From positions 1 to 6,792 of the forward strand of contig CAJXGP010000114.1 of NCBI GenBank assembly GCA_913053915.1: 6,792 nucleotides of DNA, given 5' to 3'. Positions within the stretch are counted from its first letter, which is position 1; each line of letters starts with the position of its first letter. The stretch is from an uncultured Ignavibacteriales bacterium. GTDB lineage: Bacteria > Bacteroidota > Ignavibacteria > Ignavibacteriales > Ignavibacteriaceae. The notes beneath the pieces were generated by a model. The model saw only the letters and a list, made by a program, of their open reading frames with translations, did no database searches and was not told where the DNA came from. The position numbers and the translations under genes were made by a program. Below, piece by piece: positions 1-6,596 of this stretch.

Positions 1-38
1 CATCTATTAAAGAACTTTATTGTTGAACAATATCATTT

Positions 39-2543
39 TTATTCTACCGAATAATCCGGTTGAATGTTTACTTTTTGAAGTCGTTTTGAATTTAGTACAA
101 CGTTGGTAGAACTAAAAGCCATAGCAATTTCCGCTAATAGAGGATGCATAACACCAATAATAGCGATTGGAATCATAATAATATTATAAAAGAACGCCCA
201 AAATAAATTCTGTTTAATTTTTTTGAATGTTGCACGGCTTAATTTAATAGCTTTTATTACCGCACTAAGTTTACCTTGAACCAAAACAATATCACCCGAT
301 TCAATAGCAACGTCCGTTCCGGTACCAATAGCGATACCAACTTGAGCTTGAGTTAGAGCAGGTGCGTCATTTATTCCGTCACCAACCATTGCTACAATTT
401 CACCATTATTTTGAAGATTTTTTACTTCTTTAGCTTTTTCATCGGGAAGTACGTTTGCAATAACGCGCGTTATACCTACTTGGTCTGCAATTGCTTTTGC
501 TGTTCTTTCATTATCACCGGTAATCATAACCGGTTCCAAGCCGAATTTTCTGAATTCCGCAATAGCTCTTTTACTATCCGGTTTTACTTTGTCGGCTACA
601 GCAATAATTCCGTTAAGCAGTTGGTTAACGGCTACAAACATAGCGGTTTTAGCTTGACTTTCTAATTCTGCTTTTTGTCCAAGTACTTCATTGCTAATAA
701 GAATTTTGGATTCAATCATCAATTTTTCTGTTCCAACCAAAATATTTTTATTATCTACCGTAGCTTTGATACCCCTTCCGGTAATAGCTTCAAAATTTGA
801 GATTTTAGAGGTCTGATTATTTTTAGATTTCGCATAATTTACAATTGCTTCTCCGAGTGGGTGTTCAGATCCGCTTTCGGCACTGCCGGCGAGATACACC
901 ATTTCATTTTCACTCATTCCATTTAGTGTAATTATATTTGTAATACCGGGTTTCCCTTCGGTAATAGTACCGGTTTTATCTAGTACAATAGTAGTAACAT
1001 CTTTCATGTTTTGAATTGCCGCACCTCTTTTAATTAGAACACCGTTTTCAGCACCCATTCCTGAACCCACCATTAATGCAGTAGGAGTTGCTAATCCAAG
1101 AGCACACGGACAAGCAATTACAAGTACCGCTACTGTGGCATAAATTGCAAGTGCGACTACTCCCATACTCGGATTAACCCAAGGAATAAACGTTGCAGCC
1201 CAATTTACAATACCATCCCAAAACGCAGGGAATACAAGCCAAAGTGTGAATGTTAAAAGAGCAATTCCAATTACGATTGGGACAAATATTGCGGTAACCT
1301 TATCGGCAAAAGCTTGAATAGGAACTTTAGTACCCTGAGCTTCTTCTACCATTTTTATAACTTGACTTAAAAAAGTTTCCTTACCTATTTTGGTTACCTT
1401 AATTTTTAATAAACCGTTTTTATTAATTGTTGCACCAATCACTTTATCGCCTTCAGATTTTTTAACAGGCATCGATTCTCCGGTGGCAATCGATTCGTCA
1501 ACGTTGCTTTTACCGTTAACAACAACACCGTCTGTCGGTATTTTTTCTCCAGGGCGCACAATCATAATATCTCCCTTCTGAAGTGAATTCATAGGGACTT
1601 TAATTTCTTTACCGTCTTTTTCTATTGAAGCTTCTTTTGCTTCCAAAGTAAGTAATTTTTTAATAGCTTGTGATGCGCGGCCCTTTGCCTTGGTTTCAAT
1701 ATATCTGCCTGTTAAATGGAAAGCCATAATCATACCCGCAACTCCGGCAAAGCTGTAGAAAGCCGGCCCAATTCCGAGATCATGAAAAATAGCCACGAAA
1801 CCGGTTGCCAGGGAAGCTAATACGCCCAATGAAATCAGCACGTCCATATTAGGCGCCAAATGTGAAGCGGATTTCCAAGCGCTGCGTAAGGTTTCCCAGC
1901 CCGGGTAAAATATTACTACACTGCCTAATATCAACATCCCGAGATCATAACCTAATGGGCCAAGGAAATAATAATTCCATCCCATAGTTGGAATCATCCA
2001 AAGAATAATAGGAATTGTTATACTCCATGATAACCACATTTTAAAGCGGGCTTTATCCATTTTCTGTTGATCCCAGTCAATGTCCTCTGTCGCAGTATCC
2101 GTATCCGACGTACTTTCTTGTATTACTTTATAACCTACATTTTTTACTGCCGTTACAAAATCGCTAAAATCCACACTCTCCGAATCATAAGATACCTGAG
2201 CTGTTTCCGTTGCAAGGTTTACAGTTGCCTTTTCAACTCCGTCTATTTTGTTGAGTGCTTTTTCTACATGTCCAACACAACTGGCACAAGTCATACCTTC
2301 AATTTTCAACGTTTTGACTATATGTCTGTCTAAAACATCATATCCCGCATTTTGTACGGCTTTTTTAAAATCGCTTAATGTTACTTTATCAGGATCATAT
2401 TTTATGGATGCCGATTCCGTAGCAAAATTTACAACCGCAGTTTTCACACCATCCAGTTTATTAAGTGACTTTTCAACCGAAGCCACACAACTGGCACACG
2501 TCATCCCCTTAACATTTAATTTATGAATTTTTATTTTTTCCAT
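39..2543 (-). CDS. copA: CopA-type Cu(+)-exporting P1B-type ATPase with two N-terminal HMA domains
   Basis: This 834-aa inner-membrane pump uses ATP to export cytoplasmic Cu(I). In order, it has HMA domain 1 (GMTCASC, residues 13-19), HMA domain 2 (GMTCASC, 83-89), an acidic Ser/Thr-rich linker (about 141-160), and four membrane helices (about 169-276). Then come the actuator loop with TGES (354-357), TM5, TM6 with the metal-site CPC (478-480), the phosphorylation motif DKTGT (522-526, Asp522), the P1B signature SEHPLG (559-564), TGDN (675-678), [10 protein letters not shown] (721-730), and TM7-TM8. CPC, Tyr786-Asn787 in TM7 and Met808-x-x-Ser811-Ser812 in TM8 are the class IB-1 Cu(I) pattern. 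The length is normal for two-HMA CopA and no key residue is missing. The ATG at 2541-2543 has a GAAGGGA Shine-Dalgarno 7 nt upstream. The gene lies 77 nt downstream of copZ with no convincing promoter between, so the two are probably cotranscribed. Ag(I) is a likely second substrate. Family assignment is secure; copper specificity is inferred from the motifs. Confidence 0.97.
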   Translation of the reverse strand: MEKIKIHKLNVKGMTCASCVASVEKSLNKLDGVKTAVVNFATESASIKYDPDKVTLSDFKKAVQNAGYDVLDRHIVKTLKIEGMTCASCVGHVEKALNKIDGVEKATVNLATETAQVSYDSESVDFSDFVTAVKNVGYKVIQESTSDTDTATEDIDWDQQKMDKARFKMWLSWSITIPIILWMIPTMGWNYYFLGPLGYDLGMLILGSVVIFYPGWETLRSAWKSASHLAPNMDVLISLGVLASLATGFVAIFHDLGIGPAFYSFAGVAGMIMAFHLTGRYIETKAKGRASQAIKKLLTLEAKEASIEKDGKEIKVPMNSLQKGDIMIVRPGEKIPTDGVVVNGKSNVDESIATGESMPVKKSEGDKVIGATINKNGLLKIKVTKIGKETFLSQVIKMVEEAQGTKVPIQAFADKVTAIFVPIVIGIALLTFTLWLVFPAFWDGIVNWAATFIPWVNPSMGVVALAIYATVAVLVIACPCALGLATPTALMVGSGMGAENGVLIKRGAAIQNMKDVTTIVLDKTGTITEGKPGITNIITLNGMSENEMVYLAGSAESGSEHPLGEAIVNYAKSKNNQTSKISNFEAITGRGIKATVDNKNILVGTEKLMIESKILISNEVLGQKAELESQAKTAMFVAVNQLLNGIIAVADKVKPDSKRAIAEFRKFGLEPVMITGDNERTAKAIADQVGITRVIANVLPDEKAKEVKNLQNNGEIVAMVGDGINDAPALTQAQVGIAIGTGTDVAIESGDIVLVQGKLSAVIKAIKLSRATFKKIKQNLFWAFFYNIIMIPIAIIGVMHPLLAEIAMAFSSTNVVLNSKRLQKVNIQPDYSVE

Positions 2544-2550
2544 TTTAATT

Positions 2551-2557
2551 TCCCTTC
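2551..2557 (-). promoter_or_regulatory. Shine-Dalgarno of copA
   Basis: The minus strand reads GAAGGGA, 7 nt before the copA ATG. It supports this start and independent translation of copA after copZ. Confidence 0.7.
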
Positions 2558-2620
2558 AAATATTATTATCGGAATACATAATTTAAAAATCATTCAACTT
2601 TAAATCTACATTTCCCGGTA

Positions 2621-2824
2621 TTATTTTACAAGCTTATAACCTGCTTCTTCAATTGCTTCCGCAATAGCATTTTCATTTACTTTACTTTCATCATATTCAA
2701 CTTTTGCACTGCCAATTTGGACGTCATTTACTTTAACACCGTCAAGTTTACCTAATTCTCTTTGGACAGCCATTACACAATGATGGCAAGTCATTCCTTC
2801 TATTTTAATTTCCTTCGAAATCAT
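2621..2824 (-). CDS. copZ: CopZ-like copper chaperone (single HMA domain)
   Basis: This 67-aa soluble cytoplasmic protein is one HMA domain, expected to bind Cu(I) and pass it to the HMA domains or entry site of CopA. The metal loop is GMTCHHC (residues 10-16; ligands Cys13 and Cys16), followed by a predicted beta-alpha-beta pattern ending in EEAGYKLVK. The Tyr in the last loop (Tyr63) is typical of bacterial copper chaperones. Two His residues sit between the Cys ligands, where the CopA domains have Ala-Ser. The length is normal for CopZ. The ATG at 2822-2824 has an AGAGG Shine-Dalgarno 5 nt upstream. It is the first gene after the palindrome-rich promoter at 2866-2895 and precedes copA on the same strand. 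A generic Hg-binding MerP role is less likely: there is no signal peptide and no mer gene. The name rests on the domain and the adjacent copA. Confidence 0.92.
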   Translation of the reverse strand: MISKEIKIEGMTCHHCVMAVQRELGKLDGVKVNDVQIGSAKVEYDESKVNENAIAEAIEEAGYKLVK

Positions 2825-2829
2825 TTTAA

Positions 2830-2834
2830 CCTCT
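2830..2834 (-). promoter_or_regulatory. Shine-Dalgarno of copZ
   Basis: The minus strand reads AGAGG, 5 nt before the copZ ATG. Confidence 0.6.
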
Positions 2835-2865
2835 ATTTATATTTGTTAATAATTATCTTTTTCAA

Positions 2866-2895
2866 ATTTTACAATTCAAATTGTAATTACATCAA
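2866..2895 (-). promoter_or_regulatory. Sigma70-like promoter for copZ-copA
   Basis: On the minus strand, -35 TTGATG (2890-2895) and -10 TAAAAT (2866-2871) are separated by 18 bp. This predicts a start near 2859 and a short leader of about 35 nt before copZ. The -35 matches consensus at 4 of 6 positions and the -10 at 5 of 6. A perfect inverted repeat fills most of the spacer and overlaps the -10, and a second contains the -35, as expected for a tightly regulated promoter. No start-site data support it, and chance matches are common in A+T-rich DNA. Confidence 0.55.
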
Positions 2896-2912
2896 TGTAA
2901 TAATGCGTTACA
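2869..2912. promoter_or_regulatory. Palindromic operator array (five TTACA/TGTAA half-sites)
   Basis: On the plus strand the half-sites alternate: TTACA (2869-2873), TGTAA (2882-2886), TTACA (2887-2891), TGTAA (2896-2900), TTACA (2908-2912). They form two perfect palindromes, TTACAATT-CA-AATTGTAA (2869-2886) and TTACAT-CA-ATGTAA (2887-2900), which share the central CA. A weaker TGTAA-N7-TTACA lies at 2896-2912. The array covers the -35, the spacer and part of the -10 of the copZ promoter. Its position between the HMA-AraC regulator gene and copZ makes that regulator the obvious candidate ligand, but binding is inferred. Confidence 0.6.
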
Positions 2913-2993
2913 CTTTTTTGAAAAATGTTTATAAGATTATAAGAAATGTGAGATAGAAATCAACTATTGTAAAATCTTTCAGTTGTTCACCGG

Positions 2994-3572
2994 CTATTTT
3001 AAGTGATCCAAAGGCTTTCGAATGTTTTCCGTCATGCTTTTAAATTGGCTGGCAGTTAATCCTGTAACTTTTTTAAATTGATTTGAAAGATGCTGTACAC
3101 TGCTATACCCTAATTTATAAGCTATTTCACTAAGCGTTAGCTCTCCGTATTTTAATAATTCTTTTGCCCATTCTATTTTTTGAAGAATAATTAATTGCTC
3201 GATAGTAATATTTTCAACGGAAGAGAAGAGTGTGCTTAAATAATGGTAATCCATTCCGAGCTCTTTTACAAGGTATTCGGAATAGTTCATGTTCAAAGGA
3301 TTTTCTTCGGCGTCATTTCTAACAAGTTTAATTATAATCAGTTTAATTTGCTCGATTGCTCTAGCTTTTTTATCTTCAATTAATTCAAAACCGTTTTCCT
3401 CAAGTACTTCCCTTATTTTATTAATTGGTAAATCTTCAATACGGCATCCTACAATTACTTCACCAAGCAGCACGCTTCTGACATCGAGCCCTATTTTTTC
3501 AAGCTCCTCACGTACAACCTTAATACATCTATTGCAGACCATATTTTTTATCATCAATTTTGTTGTATCCAT
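2994..3572 (-). CDS. HMA-AraC fusion transcriptional regulator, probable copper sensor
   Basis: This 192-aa protein has two parts. Residues 1-66 form an HMA-like domain with MVCNRC at 11-16 (candidate Cu(I) ligands Cys13 and Cys16), the usual regularly spaced hydrophobic positions, and a final loop ENGFELIE. Phe62 stands where CopZ and CopA have Tyr, and a further Cys occurs at 43. Residues about 90-180 match an AraC/XylS DNA-binding domain: a first helix-turn-helix around 96-125, then LTLSEIAYKLGYSSVQHLSNQFKK-type sequence (146-168) and the family-typical GLTASQFK end (171-178). A helical linker (67-89) joins them. The usual AraC sugar-binding cupin is absent, so the HMA domain probably is the effector domain. 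The ATG at 3570-3572 has GGAAG 8 nt upstream; the stop is TAG. It lies 169 bp upstream of copZ on the same strand. Fusion and domains are read directly; copper sensing is inferred from neighbours. Activator or repressor cannot be told from sequence. Confidence 0.9.
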   Translation of the reverse strand: MDTTKLMIKNMVCNRCIKVVREELEKIGLDVRSVLLGEVIVGCRIEDLPINKIREVLEENGFELIEDKKARAIEQIKLIIIKLVRNDAEENPLNMNYSEYLVKELGMDYHYLSTLFSSVENITIEQLIILQKIEWAKELLKYGELTLSEIAYKLGYSSVQHLSNQFKKVTGLTASQFKSMTENIRKPLDHLK

Positions 3573-3682
3573 TGTGCCGACTTCCGTATTAAATTAAACG
3601 AATTTTGAAGTAATCTAGTTTCAATAAAAACTTCGCCTTTTACAAAAATATTATATGAGTTCATTCTAAAAAACTCAATAAG

Positions 3683-3707
3683 GTCATTCTGAGGAGCGAA
3701 GAATCTC
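3683..3707 (+). repeat. Degenerate dispersed repeat, TCATTCTGAG type
   Basis: The sequence begins GTCATTCTGAG and ends GAAGAATCTC, like the arm of a small palindromic interspersed repeat that I recall from many bacterial genomes, including the Bacteroidota group. A diverged opposite arm may follow at about 3726-3778 (AAAGATTCCTC ... GAGAATAACA). A partial TCATTCT also occurs at 3661-3667. Family membership is from memory and was not searched. Confidence 0.5.
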
Positions 3708-3850
3708 TTATTTCATAATGGGCTAAAGATTCCTCACCGAGTTTATACTGAACGAAATAAATGTGTTGAGAATAACATGTCAATACCTTTTAGATTAGAG
3801 CCATGAATATTTTAAAAAATTAGCAATGCCAAAAACGGCAATAAGAATAA

Positions 3851-3878
3851 GAGATTTTCTCGTTCATTTGAAATGAGA
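3851..3878 (+). repeat. Direct repeat copy A (GAGATTTTCTC...GAAATGAGA)
   Basis: Copy A resembles copy B at 3894-3922: both start GAGATTT(T)CTC and end TTTGAAATGA, with a variable centre. Both look like decayed ends of GAGATTTCTC...GAAATGACA elements, related in style to the repeat at 3683. Confidence 0.5.
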
Positions 3879-3893
3879 GGGAAATATGAACGG

Positions 3894-3922
3894 GAGATTT
3901 CTCACATTTGTTTGAAATGACA
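3894..3922 (+). repeat. Direct repeat copy B (GAGATTTCTC...GAAATGACA)
   Basis: Copy B lies 15 bp after copy A in the same orientation. A 7-bp inverted repeat CGTTCAT/ATGAACG (3861-3867 and 3886-3892) spans from copy A towards copy B. Confidence 0.5.
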
Positions 3923-3927
3923 TTTTC

Positions 3928-3939
3928 TGAACCGGTTCA
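3928..3939. other. Perfect 12-bp palindrome TGAACCGGTTCA
   Basis: A perfect dyad lies 17 bp beyond the GH20 stop codon. It has no room for a stable hairpin loop and no U-tract, so it is not an obvious terminator. It could be a protein-binding site or chance. Confidence 0.4.
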
Positions 3940-3956
3940 TTTATAAAATAAAGTAC

Positions 3957-5996
3957 TTATTTCACAGCATTGACTAATTTGATGATTCCCGGAATGATTG
4001 CCAATTCAACTTGCCCATAGGATGTTTGTGCCTCACTAATGATATTCGTGGCGGCATTTATCCATTGGGTATCTGCTTTTTTATTTTCATGAATCAGATT
4101 AAGTGCTACCAATCCGATCTGAGATAATTTTGTAAGGTTATCCGACATCGGTTCAATTTCTTTAAGAATAGGGGAAGTATTTATAATTTTTAACAGTTGC
4201 TGATTATTGCCATTCCAAAGGCTCAACCATGAAGCAATCTTATTCATAGTGTTTGCATCTTTGGCTTTTAAGTATGATCCAACCAGATTGTTAAACTTTC
4301 GTGCTGTTTGTGATTCCGGTCTGGCAGCATCAACTACCCTTGTATAGGGAGAATAAGAAAGATAAATACCAAGCCGGTTTCTTTTATATCCTTTAAGAGG
4401 TTCAACAATATCAACGAAAGTTTTTAACGGTTTAATATTATAACTATGCGCCAATCTTCTCAACATCATCCCGTAATTTTTTAAATGTGTTGATCCAAAG
4501 TCTTCCAATTGAATGCTGATTATCGCTAATCTCCGGTACATATCATTCACATTTCTAATGTTTTGCGGAGACCAAAGGCGTTCGGCAATTGCTGCAGTCC
4601 TGGGCCAAATCCTGGAATCTACATTTTCAGGCGTTACCATTTCGCTCCACATGGTTGCTTCGCCACCTAAAATATTCCTTTTAACTTTTTCACTTAAAAT
4701 CGAGTCGGGCGGAATAGGATCGTTCAAGTAATAATAGCCGGCGTGCCGGTTTAAGTCGATATAATAACCGTTTGATAAAATTACCTTATAACCCTCACGT
4801 GCAGCTTTGAACAGAGCTTTTTGTCCTCTCCATGATTGAATAATAATATTCTTCGGCATGCCGGGCTGTAGAATTTCATCCCATCCAATCATTTTTTTCC
4901 CATATTTCGTAAGTATTTTTAAAACACGTTTATTAAAATAAGTTTGTAGAGCACGGTTATCGGGGATATGATGCATTTTCATAAAAGCCTGTATCTTTTT
5001 ATTGGCATTCCATTGTACTCCGTTATTTTCATCGCCCCCGATATGAAAATATTGATCGGGAAACAGCTTAGCCATCTCACCGAAAAGATTATCTAAAAAC
5101 TTATAAGTAAAGTTACTGATTGGATTCATAACCGGATTATGAACACCCCAGTTGCGTGCAATTGAATAAGGACCGGGTGCGCTTGCCAATTGAGGATAAC
5201 CGACAAACCATGATTGTGTATGTGCCGGTACGTCAAATTCCGGTATTATTCGGATACCTCTGTCGGAAGCGTATTTAATAATTTCTTTAATTTGTCCTTG
5301 AGTGAAATATTTTCCGTCTGAGCCCAATTGAGTCAATTTCGGATAAATTTTGCTCTCCACCCTGAATCCCTGATCATCGCTTAAATGAAGATGCAGCACA
5401 TTCATCTTCAATGCTTCCATAGCATTTAAATTCCTTTTGATAACATTCATCGGCATAAAGTGTCTGGCGACATCAATCATAAGACCGCGCCATCTGAACC
5501 TGGGTTTATCTTTTATCCTAACATTAGGAAAATAATAACCGCTTGTATCGGAGTTTAATAATTGGAGTAATGTTTGCAATCCGTGTAATATTCCAAAACC
5601 GGTTTCTGAAGAGAGTCTAATTTTGTTCGAAGAAATATTAAGAATGTATGATTCAACTTCGTTTATTCCAAGTTTACCGGGTCTTTTACAAAAAATCACT
5701 AGTTGACTTGTGTCGCCTCCCGAAGTTTCGGTTATATAATCTTGAGAGAAAAATAAACCGGTTCTTCTTGATAAATGTCTCAGCATTCTTGTTGCCGCAT
5801 CGTAAACCCGGTTACCTGGATTGCCTTTTATTGTAATTGAAAAATTTTTTTCCAATCGAAATTTCCCGGGCATTAGAACCGTACTTTGCGGGACCGGCAT
5901 TAAATTGAGTTTTTCGCCCTGATTTTGTGCTAACAACAAAGAAGAAAGTATAAGTATAAAAATAAAAGTTAAAAAAGAAGTTTTGATAGATTTCAT
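3957..5996 (-). CDS. Exported family GH20 beta-N-acetylhexosaminidase
   Basis: This 679-aa hydrolase should remove terminal beta-linked GlcNAc or GalNAc from chitin oligomers, glycoprotein glycans or peptidoglycan fragments outside the cytoplasm. The N-terminus is a signal peptide: MKSIK, a hydrophobic stretch to about residue 22, and probable cleavage after LLLA. There is no lipobox Cys. A GH20b-like domain (about 30-160) precedes the catalytic barrel (about 165-500). The barrel contains WRGLMIDVARHF (169-180), HLHLSDDQGF (202-211), PEFDVPAHT (252-260), the catalytic pair Asp322-Glu323 in HIGGDEN, GWDEI (371-375), SWRG (388-391) and GGEATMWSE (444-452). The mechanism is expected to be substrate-assisted through the N-acetyl group. 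A C-terminal helical region of about 150 aa follows, with VVDAARPES (554-562); I know it in related proteins but can assign no function. No T9SS tail is seen. I chose ATG 5996 over the in-frame TTG at 6056: the ATG has AAGGA 4 nt upstream and starts the signal peptide; the TTG has neither. Confidence 0.93.
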   Translation of the reverse strand: MKSIKTSFLTFIFILILSSLLLAQNQGEKLNLMPVPQSTVLMPGKFRLEKNFSITIKGNPGNRVYDAATRMLRHLSRRTGLFFSQDYITETSGGDTSQLVIFCKRPGKLGINEVESYILNISSNKIRLSSETGFGILHGLQTLLQLLNSDTSGYYFPNVRIKDKPRFRWRGLMIDVARHFMPMNVIKRNLNAMEALKMNVLHLHLSDDQGFRVESKIYPKLTQLGSDGKYFTQGQIKEIIKYASDRGIRIIPEFDVPAHTQSWFVGYPQLASAPGPYSIARNWGVHNPVMNPISNFTYKFLDNLFGEMAKLFPDQYFHIGGDENNGVQWNANKKIQAFMKMHHIPDNRALQTYFNKRVLKILTKYGKKMIGWDEILQPGMPKNIIIQSWRGQKALFKAAREGYKVILSNGYYIDLNRHAGYYYLNDPIPPDSILSEKVKRNILGGEATMWSEMVTPENVDSRIWPRTAAIAERLWSPQNIRNVNDMYRRLAIISIQLEDFGSTHLKNYGMMLRRLAHSYNIKPLKTFVDIVEPLKGYKRNRLGIYLSYSPYTRVVDAARPESQTARKFNNLVGSYLKAKDANTMNKIASWLSLWNGNNQQLLKIINTSPILKEIEPMSDNLTKLSQIGLVALNLIHENKKADTQWINAATNIISEAQTSYGQVELAIIPGIIKLVNAVK

Positions 5997-6000
5997 TTTA

Positions 6001-6005
6001 TCCTT
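6001..6005 (-). promoter_or_regulatory. Shine-Dalgarno that decides the GH20 start
   Basis: The minus strand reads AAGGA, 4 nt before the ATG at 5994-5996. The upstream alternative TTG (6054-6056) is preceded only by A/T-rich sequence without any purine core. Confidence 0.6.
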
Positions 6006-6104
6006 CGCTTTTATAAAAGTTAATTTTTGTGTTTTCTGAAATAATTCTCTCAACAAATTTATTTATTAAAAATAATTTTAGAAGTATTAATAAATGCTGT
6101 GATT

Positions 6105-6205
6105 CTTTAGGGGGTGGAATAAAATAAGTTATCGAATTACAACTCCTAAATAACAGTTATTTATTCTTGTATTATATACAAGTTATTCTATTCCACACCC
6201 TAAAG
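6105..6205. repeat. 101-bp unit with 23-bp terminal inverted repeats and two internal hairpins
   Basis: The outer arms at 6105-6127 (CTTTAGGGGGTGGAATA...) and 6183-6205 (...TATTCCACACCCTAAAG) pair at 21 of 23 positions. Inside lie two perfect hairpins: TAAATAAC-A-GTTATTTA (6147-6163) and CTTGTAT-TAT-ATACAAG (6166-6182). The second abuts the right outer arm. The layout suits a miniature mobile element or a branched structured RNA/cruciform. No clear target-site duplication flanks it, and it encodes nothing. Confidence 0.6.
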
Positions 6206-6245
6206 TTATTCTTTCACCCCAAGATTACGACATTTTTATTAACGA

Positions 6246-6351
6246 ACTAAATTCGTGATTATACCGTTTTTGAATTGTATTTAAACTATGGGTCGGAAGT
6301 TCTGAACCTTATTTTTTATTTGGAAGTTCCGTTGTAATCACAAAATTTAGT
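6246..6351. repeat. 106-bp unit with imperfect terminal inverted repeats
   Basis: The arms at 6246-6261 (ACTAAATTCGTGATTA) and 6335-6351 (TAATCACAAAATTTAGT) are reverse complements except for one small mismatch/indel. Between them an 8-bp direct repeat GGAAGTTC occurs at 6295-6302 and 6322-6329. It may be a second miniature element or a regulatory structure. Confidence 0.45.
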
Positions 6352-6395
6352 TGAAATTTTTAAATATATTTTTATTATATTTAGAAGTCCGGGAT

Positions 6396-6415
6396 AGAGA
6401 AAAGAGCATTTCTCT
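6396..6415 (+). terminator. Weak stem-loop followed by a T-rich run
   Basis: AGAGAAA-agagca-TTTCTCT is a perfect 7-bp stem with a 6-nt loop, followed by TTCATATTTTT. The stem is A/T-heavy and no gene ends nearby, so a terminator role is only a possibility. Confidence 0.2.
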
Positions 6416-6529
6416 TTCATATTTTTAGGAGATATAGTATTTATCTAAAATCATTCGGTAGATCTATTTAAACAAAAACATCTGCTATTCCTGTTAACCA
6501 TTTTCTCCAGATTAAAATTCATTATGTCA

Positions 6530-6558
6530 TTCTTAGCTATAAGATTTTAAGGTATAAT
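6530..6558 (+). promoter_or_regulatory. Possible promoter for the right-edge gene
   Basis: A perfect TATAAT -10 (6553-6558) lies about 38 bp before the ATG at 6597. The best -35 at 17-bp spacing is weak (TTCTTA, 6530-6535). An 8-bp inverted repeat AGCTATAA/TTATAGCT (6535-6542 and 6559-6566) brackets the -10 and could be an operator. Confidence 0.35.
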
Positions 6559-6596
6559 TTATAGCTGCAATAGATATTTAATATGTAAAAGTTAAT

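Larger units (their letters stand above)
3573..3956. other. Gene-free stretch downstream of GH20 and upstream of the regulator
   Basis: I see no credible gene in these 384 bp. The part nearest the regulator (3573-3660) must carry its promoter, but I could not pick a convincing -35/-10 pair. The rest holds decayed dispersed-repeat sequences (3683-3707, 3851-3878, 3894-3922) and a 12-bp palindrome just after the GH20 stop codon. No strong intrinsic terminator for the GH20 gene is visible. Confidence 0.7.
6057..6596. other. Gene-free, inverted-repeat-rich region between divergent genes
   Basis: No reading frame here looks like a gene. The stretch lies between the leftward GH20 gene and a rightward partial gene, so both should have promoters in it. 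It contains two inverted-repeat units (6105-6205 and 6246-6351), a 7-bp stem-loop at 6396-6415 followed by a T-rich run, and a promoter-like TATAAT at 6553-6558. Confidence 0.65.

Noticed and set aside
20..30. Terminator after copA (TTGTTGAACAA)
   Set aside because: The dyad has a 1-nt centre and an A/T-rich stem with no proper U-tract in the leftward direction, so it is too weak to call.
411..2526. Several rightward reading frames of 60-90 codons across copA
   Set aside because: They lie antisense to a fully motif-complete ATPase, and their products show no recognisable domains.
2544..2620. Separate promoter for copA in the copZ-copA gap
   Set aside because: TTGAAT can be paired only with poorly spaced -10 candidates; cotranscription with copZ is simpler.
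2869..2900. CopY-type cop box (TACA-N2-TGTA)
   Set aside because: The half-sites match TACA/TGTA, but the spacings are 8 and 4 instead of 2, and no CopY-like gene is present.
3289..3597. Rightward 102-codon frame over the regulator
   Set aside because: It is antisense to a clear HMA-AraC gene, with low-complexity Ser/Leu/Ile composition typical of a shadow frame.
3683..3922. CRISPR array
   Set aside because: The repeats are few, diverged and irregularly spaced, and there are no uniform spacers or cas genes.
6525..6550. Another TCATTCTGAG-type repeat copy (GTCATTCTTAGC)
   Set aside because: Only the first few bases match and the rest diverges, so it is probably chance.
6057..6596. tRNA or other known RNA gene in the repeat-rich gap
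   Set aside because: No cloverleaf signature or recognisable riboswitch core was found; the dyads are A/T-rich and look like mobile-element ends.
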